A stretch of DNA of 64,000 bases. It comes from a candidate division KSB1 bacterium. GTDB lineage: Bacteria > Zhuqueibacterota > Zhuqueibacteria > Zhuqueibacterales > Zhuqueibacteraceae. Position 1 is the first letter of the stretch. Every line of letters begins with the position of its first letter. The notes beneath the pieces were generated by a model. It saw only the letters and a program-made list of their open reading frames with translations, did no database searches and was not told the DNA's origin. This document shows, one piece after another, positions 35,138-43,322 of the stretch. The DNA is taken from contig JAPDPX010000001.1 of NCBI GenBank assembly GCA_034506255.1, forward strand, positions 809,567 to 873,566, written 5' to 3'. The position numbers were made by a program, and so were the translations under genes.

Positions 35138-36188
35138 CGCGGTCTCGCAGGCTTTTGAGCTTGGCACCACAGGTATCGCGCACCACCAGACGGGTGTCAA
35201 AGCGATGCTGCCGCTGTGTGGAAACCGGCTCGCCGTTGATCTGCACCATCAGCCTCTCCACTGCCAGTTCCCCCATCTCGGAGATGGGCTGTTTCATCGT
35301 GGTGAGACCGATCAACTCCGCCAGCTCCACATCATCGAACCCCACCACGGCGATGTCCTGCGGCACGCGCAGGCCGTGCTGCTGAATCGCACGGATGGCA
35401 CCCACCGCCTGAATGTCGCTCGCCACGAACACCGCCGCCGGCCGCGGCAGACCGGCTGCCAGCAAGCGGCGCATGCACAGCTCACCAGCGCTTTTGTTGA
35501 AACCATCGTTCAGCGCCGCTCCCTCCTCCGCCAGCGCATCGCTGGAGAGGATCCACTCCGGCCGCGGTGTGAGGCCAGCCTCCTGCAGGGCGCGCAGGTA
35601 ACCGGCCCGGCGTTCCTGTGCCGGCCGACTGTCGGAATGGCCGTTGATCATCGCGATGTGACGATGACCGAGATGAAGCAGATGGCGCACCGCCAGGCAG
35701 GCTCCCTCCTCGTTGTTCACCGTAATCGAAACATGCGCGGGATGGTAGGCATCCACCAGCACCAGCGGCAGCTTGCGCTGCAGATATTGTCTGGAATAGA
35801 GGTCGGAGAGCCGCATGGAAACCAGCAGCACGCCGTCAACCCGGCGCTGCTGCAGTACATGCTTGAAGAAGTGCTCCTTTTTCTGGAGATCATCGACCCC
35901 GTAGAGCACGAGATCGTATTTGTGGCGGGAAATGGCCGTCTGGATGCTGCGCAGCAATTCCACATAAAAATAGCCAGTGAAAAAGGGAACGATGGCACCG
36001 ATGGTGTGGGTGCGCCGCCGCGCGAGATTGCGCGCCATGGCGTGCGGCTGATAGTTCATCTCTTTGATGGCCTTCAGCACTTTGGCGCGCGTTTCCGGAG
36101 AAATCTGCGGGCTGTTGTTGAGCACACGCGAGACGGTTCCAATGCCCACGCCGGCGCGTTCGGCAACCTCGTAGATGGTGACAGGCAT
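35118..36188 (-). CDS. LacI-family transcriptional regulator
   Basis: A 356-residue repressor or activator. The HTH is TIYEVAERAGVGIGTVSRVL, followed by the hinge region NYQPHAMARNLARRR. The sugar-binding core of PBP type I fold runs from HTIGAIVPFFTGYFYVELLR through DGVLLVSMRL, VNNEEGACLAVRHLLHLGHR, FVASDIQAVGAIRAIQQHGL and DIAVVGFDDVELAELIGLTTM. The effector is presumably a sugar. ATG 36188 gives the exact LacI N-terminus. Its promoter (36312-36340) is followed by the palindrome TGGAAGGCCTTCCA, and the same sequence lies at the promoter of the TonB receptor operon at 59.1 kb. This suggests autoregulation and control of that operon. The SGNH gene downstream overlaps its stop. Confidence 0.93.
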   Translation of the reverse strand: MPVTIYEVAERAGVGIGTVSRVLNNSPQISPETRAKVLKAIKEMNYQPHAMARNLARRRTHTIGAIVPFFTGYFYVELLRSIQTAISRHKYDLVLYGVDDLQKKEHFFKHVLQQRRVDGVLLVSMRLSDLYSRQYLQRKLPLVLVDAYHPAHVSITVNNEEGACLAVRHLLHLGHRHIAMINGHSDSRPAQERRAGYLRALQEAGLTPRPEWILSSDALAEEGAALNDGFNKSAGELCMRRLLAAGLPRPAAVFVASDIQAVGAIRAIQQHGLRVPQDIAVVGFDDVELAELIGLTTMKQPISEMGELAVERLMVQINGEPVSTQRQHRFDTRLVVRDTCGAKLKSLRDRDATALG

Positions 36189-36284
36189 GGCCAGTGATGA
36201 CCTCAGACAGGCATGGTCGCGTTCCGAAGGCCGGGCAGCGTTGCGCGCGGGTAAGGCATGGTGAGACGGCTGCCCGCAGTTGTT

Positions 36285-36298
36285 TGGAAGGCCTTCCA
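36285..36298. promoter_or_regulatory. Putative LacI operator upstream of lacI
   Basis: TGGAAGGCCTTCCA, a perfect 14-bp palindrome 13 nt downstream of the -10 box, in the position of a repressor site around +5 to +20. The same core, extended to 18 bp, is at 59106-59123. Confidence 0.7.
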
Positions 36299-36311
36299 GA
36301 AATCCCGCCGA

Positions 36312-36340
36312 AGTATACTCAACACGCGCGCGTTTGTCAA
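36312..36340 (-). promoter_or_regulatory. sigma70-type promoter of lacI
   Basis: TTGACA (36335-36340), 17 nt, TATACT (36312-36317) on the minus strand. It gives a leader of about 115 nt to the ATG at 36188. Confidence 0.82.
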
Positions 36341-36438
36341 GTCGTTTGTTGCGCGGCAAAGATCCGCAGTCTCTGCCAGACACATGGAAATACTGACGCA
36401 AGCGTGCGAAGGCCGTCAAAAGCCCTCCATGCCGCACC

Positions 36439-38517
36439 CTACTGCGGCAGACGGCGTCGCAAAGTGGCGAGAAAATCGCCGGCCAGTTTGTTAAGGGGAT
36501 CGACTGCCAGCGCCGCCTCCAGCTTTTGCTCCGCCTCGGCATAACGCTGCAGATTGGTCAGCGCGCCGCCCCAGAGATAGAGCACGAAAGACCGGTAAGC
36601 CGGGTCGAATTGCGGCTGTGCCGCCTCGCATTGCAGGGCGCGCGCAAACGCGGCTTCGGCTTCCGCATAGCGCGAAAGAAACAGGCAGGCTTTGCCCACC
36701 CCGGCATGGGCAAAAGCAGAACCCGGCTGCAACTTCGCCGCCTGCGCATATGCCCGCCGTGCTTCGTCATACTGCTGCAGCGAAAAAAGTGCATCGCCCT
36801 GCTTTTCCCACAGCCCCGCCTCGCCGGGATATTGCGCCAGCAACGCCCGATATTCCCCCAGTGCCAGATCGAAACGTTTGCGCTGCATGAGCTGATCCGC
36901 AAAAGTCAGGTGCGCCTGCGGCCAGGTGATTTCCCGGTTGATGTAGCGCAGCGCCGTTTGCGTGGCCAGCGGCGCCACTTCGGGGGTGAGCGTCACGTGC
37001 AGCTCAATTTGCCTGCGGAAGGGCCACGCCGCAGTGAGCTGCAAGATCCGCAGCCGTCCGATTTCCTCATCGAGTGCAGTGATGTTGAGCTGGCGTGCCT
37101 CCTCCGGGAGACGGGCAACGGCATCCGCGTCGATGCCCGCGGGCAGCAAACCCGCGGTTTGCAAACGCGCAAGAAAGGCCTTTGCCATCAGGGCATAACC
37201 GGCAACCGTGGGATGAAGATGCTCACAAATGTACTCATCCCCGATGATGCCCGCGTGGCTGCGCGCCCGAAAGAGGCTTTCCATTTCCACCAGCGGCACG
37301 TTGCGCTGTACACTCACCCGGCGGAGGACGGTGTTGAAACTGCCGGGGGCGCGAAACGGCAGGGCATCCTCATCGCGTGCCGCGGCAAAAAGCCGGGCCG
37401 CCTGCTTTTGCTCCCCGGCCGCCAGGCATGCCTGCGCCCAGCGAAAACGCAACTCCGCGTGGGTGGAATCAAGGGCGGCCGCGAGCGCAAAGCCGGCAAG
37501 CGCGGAATCCGGCCGGCCCGCCTGCAAGTGTTGCCAGCCCGCGTTGACTGCCGACTGCCAGCGCTGCCTCTCGGCCGGCGTCAGCGCGGCATTTGCCACC
37601 GACACAAACGGCGGCTGCTCGCGCAGATTGGAAACCAGCTCACTGATCACCACCGGGATGCGTGCGGCCTGCGCGATGGCCAGCGCCTCGAGCAGATTCT
37701 GTTCCAGGGCATTTTCCGCAAGCCGGCGCAGCCTGCTGCCCGGTGGAATGGTTTGTTCGCGCGCCATCTGCTGCATCACCGGTGCGGTGAAATCCGCCGC
37801 GCTGCCGCCACCGCGCAATGTGCGCGCGACTTTGCGCACACCACGCTGCAGCAGCCGAAACGTGTGCAACCGCAGCAGCCGCAAATAAAGATGGATCACG
37901 CGGCGGTTGCTGCCCAAATGAAACCGCGAGCCCGCCCCCAGCGCGCCGTAAAACTCATTGTGGCCCACGTAGATCAAAATCACATCCGGCAGGAGCGCCA
38001 CAACCTCCGGCATCAAATCACGCACGGTGAAACTGTTGGTCGCGGCGATTCCCAGGTTGAGCACTTCCACCTCGTGTTGCGGCAGCAGCATCTGCAGATA
38101 CGTGCGCAAAATGCCGGGCAGGGTGGCGTTCTTGTTGTAGGGAAAGCCCGCCATGCTCGATTCGCCCAGACAAATCACCCGAAAAATCTGCGGCGTCTTG
38201 CGAAAACGCACCCGACCTTCCTCGGTTTGGCGGGCAAATTCCGGCGCCATGCCGAAATAGCGGCGCGCCACGTTTTGATTGATCTCCCACCATTCGCCCG
38301 AGGCATCCACCACCCTGCGGGCCAGCGCAAAATCGCTGCCGTCGTCCCACAGCCGCAAGCCCGCCTCCACCATCACCAAAACGAGCAGCGGCAGGAGCAG
38401 TAAAATGGCGGTGAAGGCCATGCGCTTCCCACGCGACAACGGCGCCTGCAGTGACCGGGCGGGGGGCTGCGCGGCCGGCGCAGGCGCAGCCGGAGATTTG
38501 CGTGTACGCTTGCTCAT
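36439..38517 (-). CDS. Membrane-anchored SGNH/GDSL-like hydrolase with TPR repeats (paralogue 2)
   Basis: A 692-residue protein. A basic, proline- and alanine-rich N-terminus (about 30 residues) leads to one transmembrane helix (FTAILLLLPLLVLVMVEAGL). The SGNH domain keeps ICLGESSMAGFPYN (Ser near 119), YVGHNEFYGALGAG and ICEHLHPTVAGYALMA, the last with Glu in place of the catalytic-loop Asp. TPR helices occupy the C-terminal third (FDLALGEYRALLAQYPGE, YDEARRAYAQAAKLQPGSA, YAEAEAAFARALQCEAA). It matches paralogues at 33.1 and 40.4 kb along its full length. ATG 38517 overlaps the SurA-like gene's stop as ATGA, so the two are translationally coupled. No catalytic partner such as an acyltransferase is nearby; substrate unknown. 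Confidence 0.83.
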   Translation of the reverse strand: MSKRTRKSPAAPAPAAQPPARSLQAPLSRGKRMAFTAILLLLPLLVLVMVEAGLRLWDDGSDFALARRVVDASGEWWEINQNVARRYFGMAPEFARQTEEGRVRFRKTPQIFRVICLGESSMAGFPYNKNATLPGILRTYLQMLLPQHEVEVLNLGIAATNSFTVRDLMPEVVALLPDVILIYVGHNEFYGALGAGSRFHLGSNRRVIHLYLRLLRLHTFRLLQRGVRKVARTLRGGGSAADFTAPVMQQMAREQTIPPGSRLRRLAENALEQNLLEALAIAQAARIPVVISELVSNLREQPPFVSVANAALTPAERQRWQSAVNAGWQHLQAGRPDSALAGFALAAALDSTHAELRFRWAQACLAAGEQKQAARLFAAARDEDALPFRAPGSFNTVLRRVSVQRNVPLVEMESLFRARSHAGIIGDEYICEHLHPTVAGYALMAKAFLARLQTAGLLPAGIDADAVARLPEEARQLNITALDEEIGRLRILQLTAAWPFRRQIELHVTLTPEVAPLATQTALRYINREITWPQAHLTFADQLMQRKRFDLALGEYRALLAQYPGEAGLWEKQGDALFSLQQYDEARRAYAQAAKLQPGSAFAHAGVGKACLFLSRYAEAEAAFARALQCEAAQPQFDPAYRSFVLYLWGGALTNLQRYAEAEQKLEAALAVDPLNKLAGDFLATLRRRLPQ

Positions 38518-40034
38518 CGCGGCGGCAACGGTGCGGGGGAATAACCCAGTTTCGCGAAAATTTTTTCCTGCCAGGCTGCAAGGTTTTCCAGCGGCAGCGG
38601 CAGGGGCACGACCAGACGTCCGGGAAAATGCGTCTTCACGGCCAGCATGCCGGCGTTGCGCACCGGCACCCGGCGCAGCGCCTCCTGATCAATGCGGATG
38701 GAGAGGGAATCAGAAAGTGCCAGCAGGGTCGTGGTGAGGCGCTGCAGTTGTTCCTCGCGGAGCGCCGGAATTTCCTGCTCATCGCTTGCCTCATTTTGCG
38801 GCAGCAGCAATTGCCGCAGCAGGTGGCGCGCCAGGAGATTGTCCCGCCACATCGCCACCGCCTCCCTGACTTCCGCCGTTTCATCGAGTCCGCGGCGCAC
38901 GGCTTCTTTGTAAATGTACTCCTGCTCCACCATCGCCAGCAGTGCCTGGCGCAAGCCAAAACGGAAACTGCGGCGCTGGCGGAAGTCCAGAAGGTGGCGG
39001 CCCACGCTCAGGCGCTGCAGAAACTCCCGCATCGTCCAGGTGCTGCCGTCGTCAAAGGTCACCAGCACTTCCTGCCAGTGGCCGGCGAGACCTGCTTCGG
39101 CGTGTGCAAATTCCTGTGGATTAAGCGGGGAGGGATTGGGGTGGCGCCCGTTCGCGGCTTGTCCGAGAAACAATTCTTCAAGACGCACGACGAGGAATTT
39201 AAAGCGCTCCGGCGGAATCCTGGTGCGTTTGCCGGCCATCATTTTCTTGAAATAATCAGCAAAGGCGGCGCGGCGCTTGCGCTGCAGGAGATTGCGCGCC
39301 AGAGCTTCGCGCTTCTGCTGAAAGTCCTCCTCGGTGGGGAAGGCATCAACCGTTTCGTTCAACAGACGGGCAACATGGAACTCACCCAACGATGGTATCG
39401 GCGCGGACAGTTCACCGGTTTTGAGTGCAAAAAGTTTATCTTCAATGGCGGGCGTGGCGCTGCCCCATCTCACCTGCAGGGTGTCGATTGGGGGCGGGCT
39501 CGAACCGAGCGCTGGTGTCAGCGCCTGCGCAAAGGTCTCACCCGCCAAAACCCGCCGGCGAAACTGCTCGGCCTGCTGCCGGGTTTTGAACGCGGCCACC
39601 TCAATTTCGAGCACGCGCCGCTGCCGGGCATAGGCCTGCCGCAGTTCGGCGTCCGAGACTTCTATCCTGACAGCGATCTCCTGATGGTAGAAGGCCTCTA
39701 TGACCGCTTCGCGTTTGATTTGCTCAAGAAAGGCCAGCGTGCGCGCCGGTGGCAGCAGGCGCTGTTTTTCCGCCTCGAGTGCCAGCAACTTCTCGGCGAT
39801 CAAAACGCCCAAAAAAGGCAGTTTGGCATATTCGGGATTTTGGTATTGCAGCAGGCGGGGATTCAGCTCGAAGCGGTCGCGGAACTCATCGGCGCTGATC
39901 GCCAGCCTGCCGACGGTCGCGATCACTGCCGGTTTCGACTCACGCGTACACGCTGCAAGTATGGCAGTCAGTAGGACGAGCAACGCCGCCCGCGTTGTCT
40001 GCAAAAGCAATAAGAGGGCGGTATGGGCTTTCAT
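38514..40034 (-). CDS. SurA/PpiD-like parvulin peptidylprolyl isomerase lipoprotein
   Basis: A 506-residue lipoprotein: LLVLLTAILAACTRES ends in the acylated cysteine near residue 29. The SurA-like N-terminal chaperone segment follows (VGRLAISADEFRDRF, NPEYAKLPFLGVLIAEKLLA), then a parvulin domain (VLAGETFAQALTP, VRWGSATPAIEDKLFALKTG, GEFHVARLLNETVDAFP). The remaining 250 residues are helical and may be a second folding domain. It would escort outer-membrane or secreted proteins. ATG 40034 is the first with a signal peptide behind it; the 107-residue upstream extension is not protein-like. It is translationally coupled to the SGNH/TPR protein downstream, so it may serve that protein or its export. 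Confidence 0.82.
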   Translation of the reverse strand: MKAHTALLLLLQTTRAALLVLLTAILAACTRESKPAVIATVGRLAISADEFRDRFELNPRLLQYQNPEYAKLPFLGVLIAEKLLALEAEKQRLLPPARTLAFLEQIKREAVIEAFYHQEIAVRIEVSDAELRQAYARQRRVLEIEVAAFKTRQQAEQFRRRVLAGETFAQALTPALGSSPPPIDTLQVRWGSATPAIEDKLFALKTGELSAPIPSLGEFHVARLLNETVDAFPTEEDFQQKREALARNLLQRKRRAAFADYFKKMMAGKRTRIPPERFKFLVVRLEELFLGQAANGRHPNPSPLNPQEFAHAEAGLAGHWQEVLVTFDDGSTWTMREFLQRLSVGRHLLDFRQRRSFRFGLRQALLAMVEQEYIYKEAVRRGLDETAEVREAVAMWRDNLLARHLLRQLLLPQNEASDEQEIPALREEQLQRLTTTLLALSDSLSIRIDQEALRRVPVRNAGMLAVKTHFPGRLVVPLPLPLENLAAWQEKIFAKLGYSPAPLPPR

Positions 40035-40389
40035 GATTGCAAATCGACACCGACTGGTGAGCATTCGCTTCATGCCAACGCCGCATGATGGCATGCGCCG
40101 GCGAATATAAAAAATTCCCGCCACTGCCAAAACCGAAAACACCGCGGCCCGGCGATGGGCGTGTCTGTCCCAAAATGTTTCCAACCCGGCGGAAGCGGGA
40201 TTGCCACAACGCCTGCTGTTGTGAAAACCCCCGGGAATCGCATGCCAGGGCCGAACCATGGCGGGAGCGTTATCGCAAAAATTTCTGCTTTTATCTGCAG
40301 TCCGGCGGCGCTGCGCCATACACAACCGAGGCCTGGCCTTGCGGGAAAAAGGCATTGAAATTGAGCGCGGACGCCGCTACTTTTCCGCC
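40035..40389 (+). other. Divergent gap between SurA-like and SGNH paralogue 3 genes
   Basis: 355 nt without a supportable gene. On the minus strand TATATT (40104-40109) preceded by T-rich sequence may be the -10 of the SurA-like gene; the best -35, TTGGCA, is only 15 nt away, so this is tentative. No promoter pair was identified for the plus strand. Confidence 0.35.
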
Positions 40390-42342
40390 ATGCAAACTCA
40401 CCTCGGTTGGACCCAAAAGCTGCTCTTCCATGTGCTGCTTGCCCTCAGTCCACTGGCCATCCTCGGCCTGGTGGAGTTGGGTCTGCGCCTTGCCGGCTAT
40501 GGCGAGGATCTTTCCCTGTTTGTCACGCTGGAAAAAGATCCGAAGTACTGGCTCACCAACCCCAAAGTCGGGCGGCGTTATTTTCTGCGCCGCGACTTTC
40601 TGCCGGCCACCTCCTACGATGCCTTTCTCAAACAGAAACCGGGCAACAGCTTTCGCATTTTTGTGCTGGGCGAATCGGCGGCCGCAGGTTTTCCCCATTT
40701 CAACAACGGCGCTTTCTCGCGCATGCTGCGTGAACATTTGCAGGAAACACGCCCCGATCTCCGCATCGAAATGGTGAATCTTGCACTGCCCGCGGTGAGC
40801 AGCTACGCCCTGCTCGACCTCGCCGATGAGCTGCCCGGCTACGCACCGGATGCCGTGCTCGTTTATGCCGGCCACAATGAATTCTACGGCGCGTTCGGCA
40901 GCGCCTCCACCGAGTCCGCCGGCCGGCATCGCGGATGGATTAAACTCTATTTGCGTTTGCAGCACTTCAAACTGGTGCAACTCCTGCAGCGCTTCCTGCG
41001 GCCACCCGTTGCTTCCACCCCGACGGTCGGGCAGGCCCGCGGCACGATGATGGCCCGCCTCGCAAAAGAGCGGGAGATTCCCCGCGACAGCGAGCTTTAT
41101 GCTCTCACCTGCCGCCAGCTTCAGGACAATCTTGACGAGCTGGTGGCGCGGCTGCAAAGCCACGGCATCAAAGTGATGCTGAGTGACCTGCCCAGCAATC
41201 TCAGCGGCCTGCCGCCGTTTGCCTCGTTGCATGAAACGCGCAGCGATCGTGCCGCCTGGCAGCGCTGCTTTGCGCAGGGCATGCGGCTCGCTGCGGCCGA
41301 CAGTTGCGCGGCTGCACTTGCCTGGTTCGATCAGGCGGCGGCGATCGACAGCCTGCCGGCACAGTTGCACTTCGAACGGGGCAAGTGTCTGCTGCGGCTG
41401 GGCCAATGGCAGGAGGCCCGTGCTGCTTTTATCCGCGCCCGCGACCTGGATGGTCTGCGTTTTCGCGCCAGCAGCGATTTCAACCGCATCATTCACGCCG
41501 TCGGGCGCCGCCACAATCTGCCAGTGCTCGCGCTGGCCGACACCTTTGCCGCGCACTCGCCACACGGCATCATCGACAATACCCTGCTGTTCGAGCATGT
41601 CCATCCCAACCTCGACGGCCATCTGCTGATTGCGAAAACGTTCGGCGGGGAAATGCAACGCCTGGGCTGGTTGCCGCCGCCAGCCGGCTCGCTTTCGGCG
41701 AGGGACACCTTGTCGTGGCGCGTGCAGGGCGTCACGGCATTGGATGAAGAAGTCGTGCGCCTGCGGCTGGCCGTGCTCACCTCCAACTGGCCCTTCACAA
41801 CCGCAGCCAGCAGCTTTGTGCCATTGCAATACCAGCCGCAGAATCGCTTGCAAGAACTGGCCTATGCCCTGTTGCGCGAAGAAACCAGTTGGGATCAGGC
41901 GCATGCCCGGCTGGCGGATCACTATCTCAAGAGTGGGCAACCGGAGCTGGCCGCGCGGGAATATCAGGCGCTGGCGATCGGCATGCCTTACGTGGTGGCG
42001 TACCATCTGCGGCTGGGGCTGACTTATCTCGACATGAATCGCCTCTCCGAAGCCTGGGAGGCCTTCGCGCGCTCGCTGGCGGTCGAGCCGACGGCGCTGG
42101 CGTACAAGTGGCTGGGAACCATCGCCGTTCATCGCAATGAGTTGGTGCTGGGCTTGCGCTATTTGCACCAGGCGCTGCAACAGGAGCCGAACGATCCCGA
42201 GTCGCTTTACAATCTCTCGATCGGTTATGCAAAGAGCGGGGATTTCGTGGCTGCGCGGCAATTTGCAAGGCAATTGCTGCAAGCCCATCCTCGCTATCCT
42301 GGCGCAGCGGAGCACTGGCAGCGACTGCAGGCCATGGAGTAG
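40390..42342 (+). CDS. Membrane-anchored SGNH/GDSL-like hydrolase with TPR repeats (paralogue 3)
   Basis: A 650-residue protein with a short cytoplasmic N-terminus and one transmembrane helix (FHVLLALSPLAILGLVELGL). The SGNH core shows IFVLGESAAAGFPHFN (Ser near 96), VYAGHNEFYGAFGSASTES and TLLFEHVHPNLDGHLLIA. The C-terminus has TPR helices (PELAAREYQALAIGMPY, LSEAWEAFARSLAVEP, LVLGLRYLHQALQQEPND). It is closer to paralogue 1 (shared STESxGR after the GHNE block and PLQYQPxNxLQxLAxAL) than to paralogue 2. ATG 40390 lies about 25 residues before the helix. It is transcribed away from paralogue 2 and the SurA-like gene, as a separate unit. Confidence 0.83.
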   Translation: MQTHLGWTQKLLFHVLLALSPLAILGLVELGLRLAGYGEDLSLFVTLEKDPKYWLTNPKVGRRYFLRRDFLPATSYDAFLKQKPGNSFRIFVLGESAAAGFPHFNNGAFSRMLREHLQETRPDLRIEMVNLALPAVSSYALLDLADELPGYAPDAVLVYAGHNEFYGAFGSASTESAGRHRGWIKLYLRLQHFKLVQLLQRFLRPPVASTPTVGQARGTMMARLAKEREIPRDSELYALTCRQLQDNLDELVARLQSHGIKVMLSDLPSNLSGLPPFASLHETRSDRAAWQRCFAQGMRLAAADSCAAALAWFDQAAAIDSLPAQLHFERGKCLLRLGQWQEARAAFIRARDLDGLRFRASSDFNRIIHAVGRRHNLPVLALADTFAAHSPHGIIDNTLLFEHVHPNLDGHLLIAKTFGGEMQRLGWLPPPAGSLSARDTLSWRVQGVTALDEEVVRLRLAVLTSNWPFTTAASSFVPLQYQPQNRLQELAYALLREETSWDQAHARLADHYLKSGQPELAAREYQALAIGMPYVVAYHLRLGLTYLDMNRLSEAWEAFARSLAVEPTALAYKWLGTIAVHRNELVLGLRYLHQALQQEPNDPESLYNLSIGYAKSGDFVAARQFARQLLQAHPRYPGAAEHWQRLQAME

Positions 42343-42874
42343 CTCACCGCCTGGGCGGCTGCACGTAATTGCACCGGCGTTCCGCCGCCGCTGCCATCCC
42401 GCAGGGACCTTTTGCGGCCGCCTGCACACCTTCCGGGTTTCTCTCCTGCCGGTTGCAAAGAAAAGCCTGAAAATCCTGCTTGACAAAGAGTTTTTTTCTT
42501 TTTCTTATTCTGCCGCCGGTTCAACGGCATGGTGGGAATGGGGAGTCGACCTCTCACGCCTGGCAGCACACTGGTATCCTTCGCCGCGCTTTCCCCTCTC
42601 ACTCTGTCCAAAGAGATCAAACGCTATTTTTCTTAGGCGATCCCTGCCATGAAGAAACACCGCTTTCATGGCCGCTGCACGTTTTGCTGGGCTTCCTCCC
42701 ACCCGGCTTTTTCTTGCTCTCCAAAAGGAAAAGCTTTGGCAGCCTGCTGAGGGACCACCAAAGCTTCTCAACCAAAAAGCACCCGATGATACTCATTGGC
42801 CTCTTGAGAAGCAAGCGTTTCTTTGCGGCTGCCAGGCGCATGCTTGAATGCTTTCTCAAGAAAGGAAATTTCCA
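42343..42874 (+). other. Structured leader region before the 120-residue secreted protein
   Basis: 532 nt without a supportable gene, with noticeably more A and T than its neighbours. TTGACA occurs at 42480-42485 but no good -10 lies at normal spacing (TCTTAT at 17 nt). Two hairpins follow: AAGCTTTGG/CCAAAGCTT (42731-42766) and TCTTGAGAAGCA/TGCTTTCTCAAGA (42802-42861). Confidence 0.45.
42802..42861 (+). promoter_or_regulatory. Hairpin adjoining the ribosome binding site
   Basis: TCTTGAGAAGCA (42802-42813) pairs with TGCTTTCTCAAGA (42849-42861) with one bulged base. The right arm ends at the AAAGGAAA Shine-Dalgarno of the gene at 42875, so folding could limit translation. Confidence 0.45.
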
Positions 42875-43237
42875 ATGAAACGTCTGATTGTTTTCGTTGC
42901 AGCGGCGCTTGCCCTTCTTTTGGTGGGGCTTGCCGTGTTGAAGTCGGAAGCGCGCACGCCCAGCAGCACGCAGTTCTATGGCAAGGCGATTCACATGAAT
43001 GGCGAACCGGCGGAACAAGACACAGAAGTTACAGCGTGGCTGGGAGGTGTTATGATTGGAAAAGGTGTGGTTTGGGATACAAGAGGCAATTTTTACATCG
43101 GCGGTGATAACTCAGCCTTCCCAACTGGAACCTATTCAATCCATGCAGATGATGGTCACTGGACAGGATCCGTCTCAGCCTACCACATTCAAGGCACTGC
43201 CACTCATACCGATGACATCATCATGGTTCCTTACTGA
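42875..43237 (+). CDS. Small secreted protein, unknown function
   Basis: A 120-residue protein with signal peptide KRLIVFVAAALALLLVGLAV and cleavage near SEA. The mature 85 residues look like one beta-sandwich domain (FYGKAIHMNGEPAEQDTEVT, WDTRGNFYIGGDNSAFPTGT, YSIHADDGHWTGSVSAYHI), similar in pattern to carboxypeptidase-regulatory/transthyretin-like domains with the typical nutrient-coated GEPAxxDTEVTA opening. I cannot name a family. ATG 42875 has AAAGGAAA at 6-8 nt. It is followed 85 nt later by another secreted gene and both have lower GC than the rest of the window. Confidence 0.7.
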   Translation: MKRLIVFVAAALALLLVGLAVLKSEARTPSSTQFYGKAIHMNGEPAEQDTEVTAWLGGVMIGKGVVWDTRGNFYIGGDNSAFPTGTYSIHADDGHWTGSVSAYHIQGTATHTDDIIMVPY

Positions 43238-43265
43238 GCCGGGAGTATTGTTTCTTCCTCATTCC

Positions 43266-43295
43266 GGCGGTGATTCCGGCTTTGGGGTCACCGCC
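43266..43295 (+). repeat. Hairpin between the two secreted-protein genes
   Basis: GGCGGTGA (43266-43273) and TCACCGCC (43288-43295) are perfect inverted arms with a 14-nt loop. No T-run follows, so an attenuator or processing site is as likely as a terminator. Confidence 0.35.
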
Positions 43296-43322
43296 TTCAA
43301 TCTTTGCGACGGGAGGAGTTCC

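Noticed and set aside
42480..42878. 132-codon plus frame before the 120-residue secreted protein
   Set aside because: Starts in a T-rich stretch without a ribosome site, has odd composition and spans two hairpins; treated as leader.
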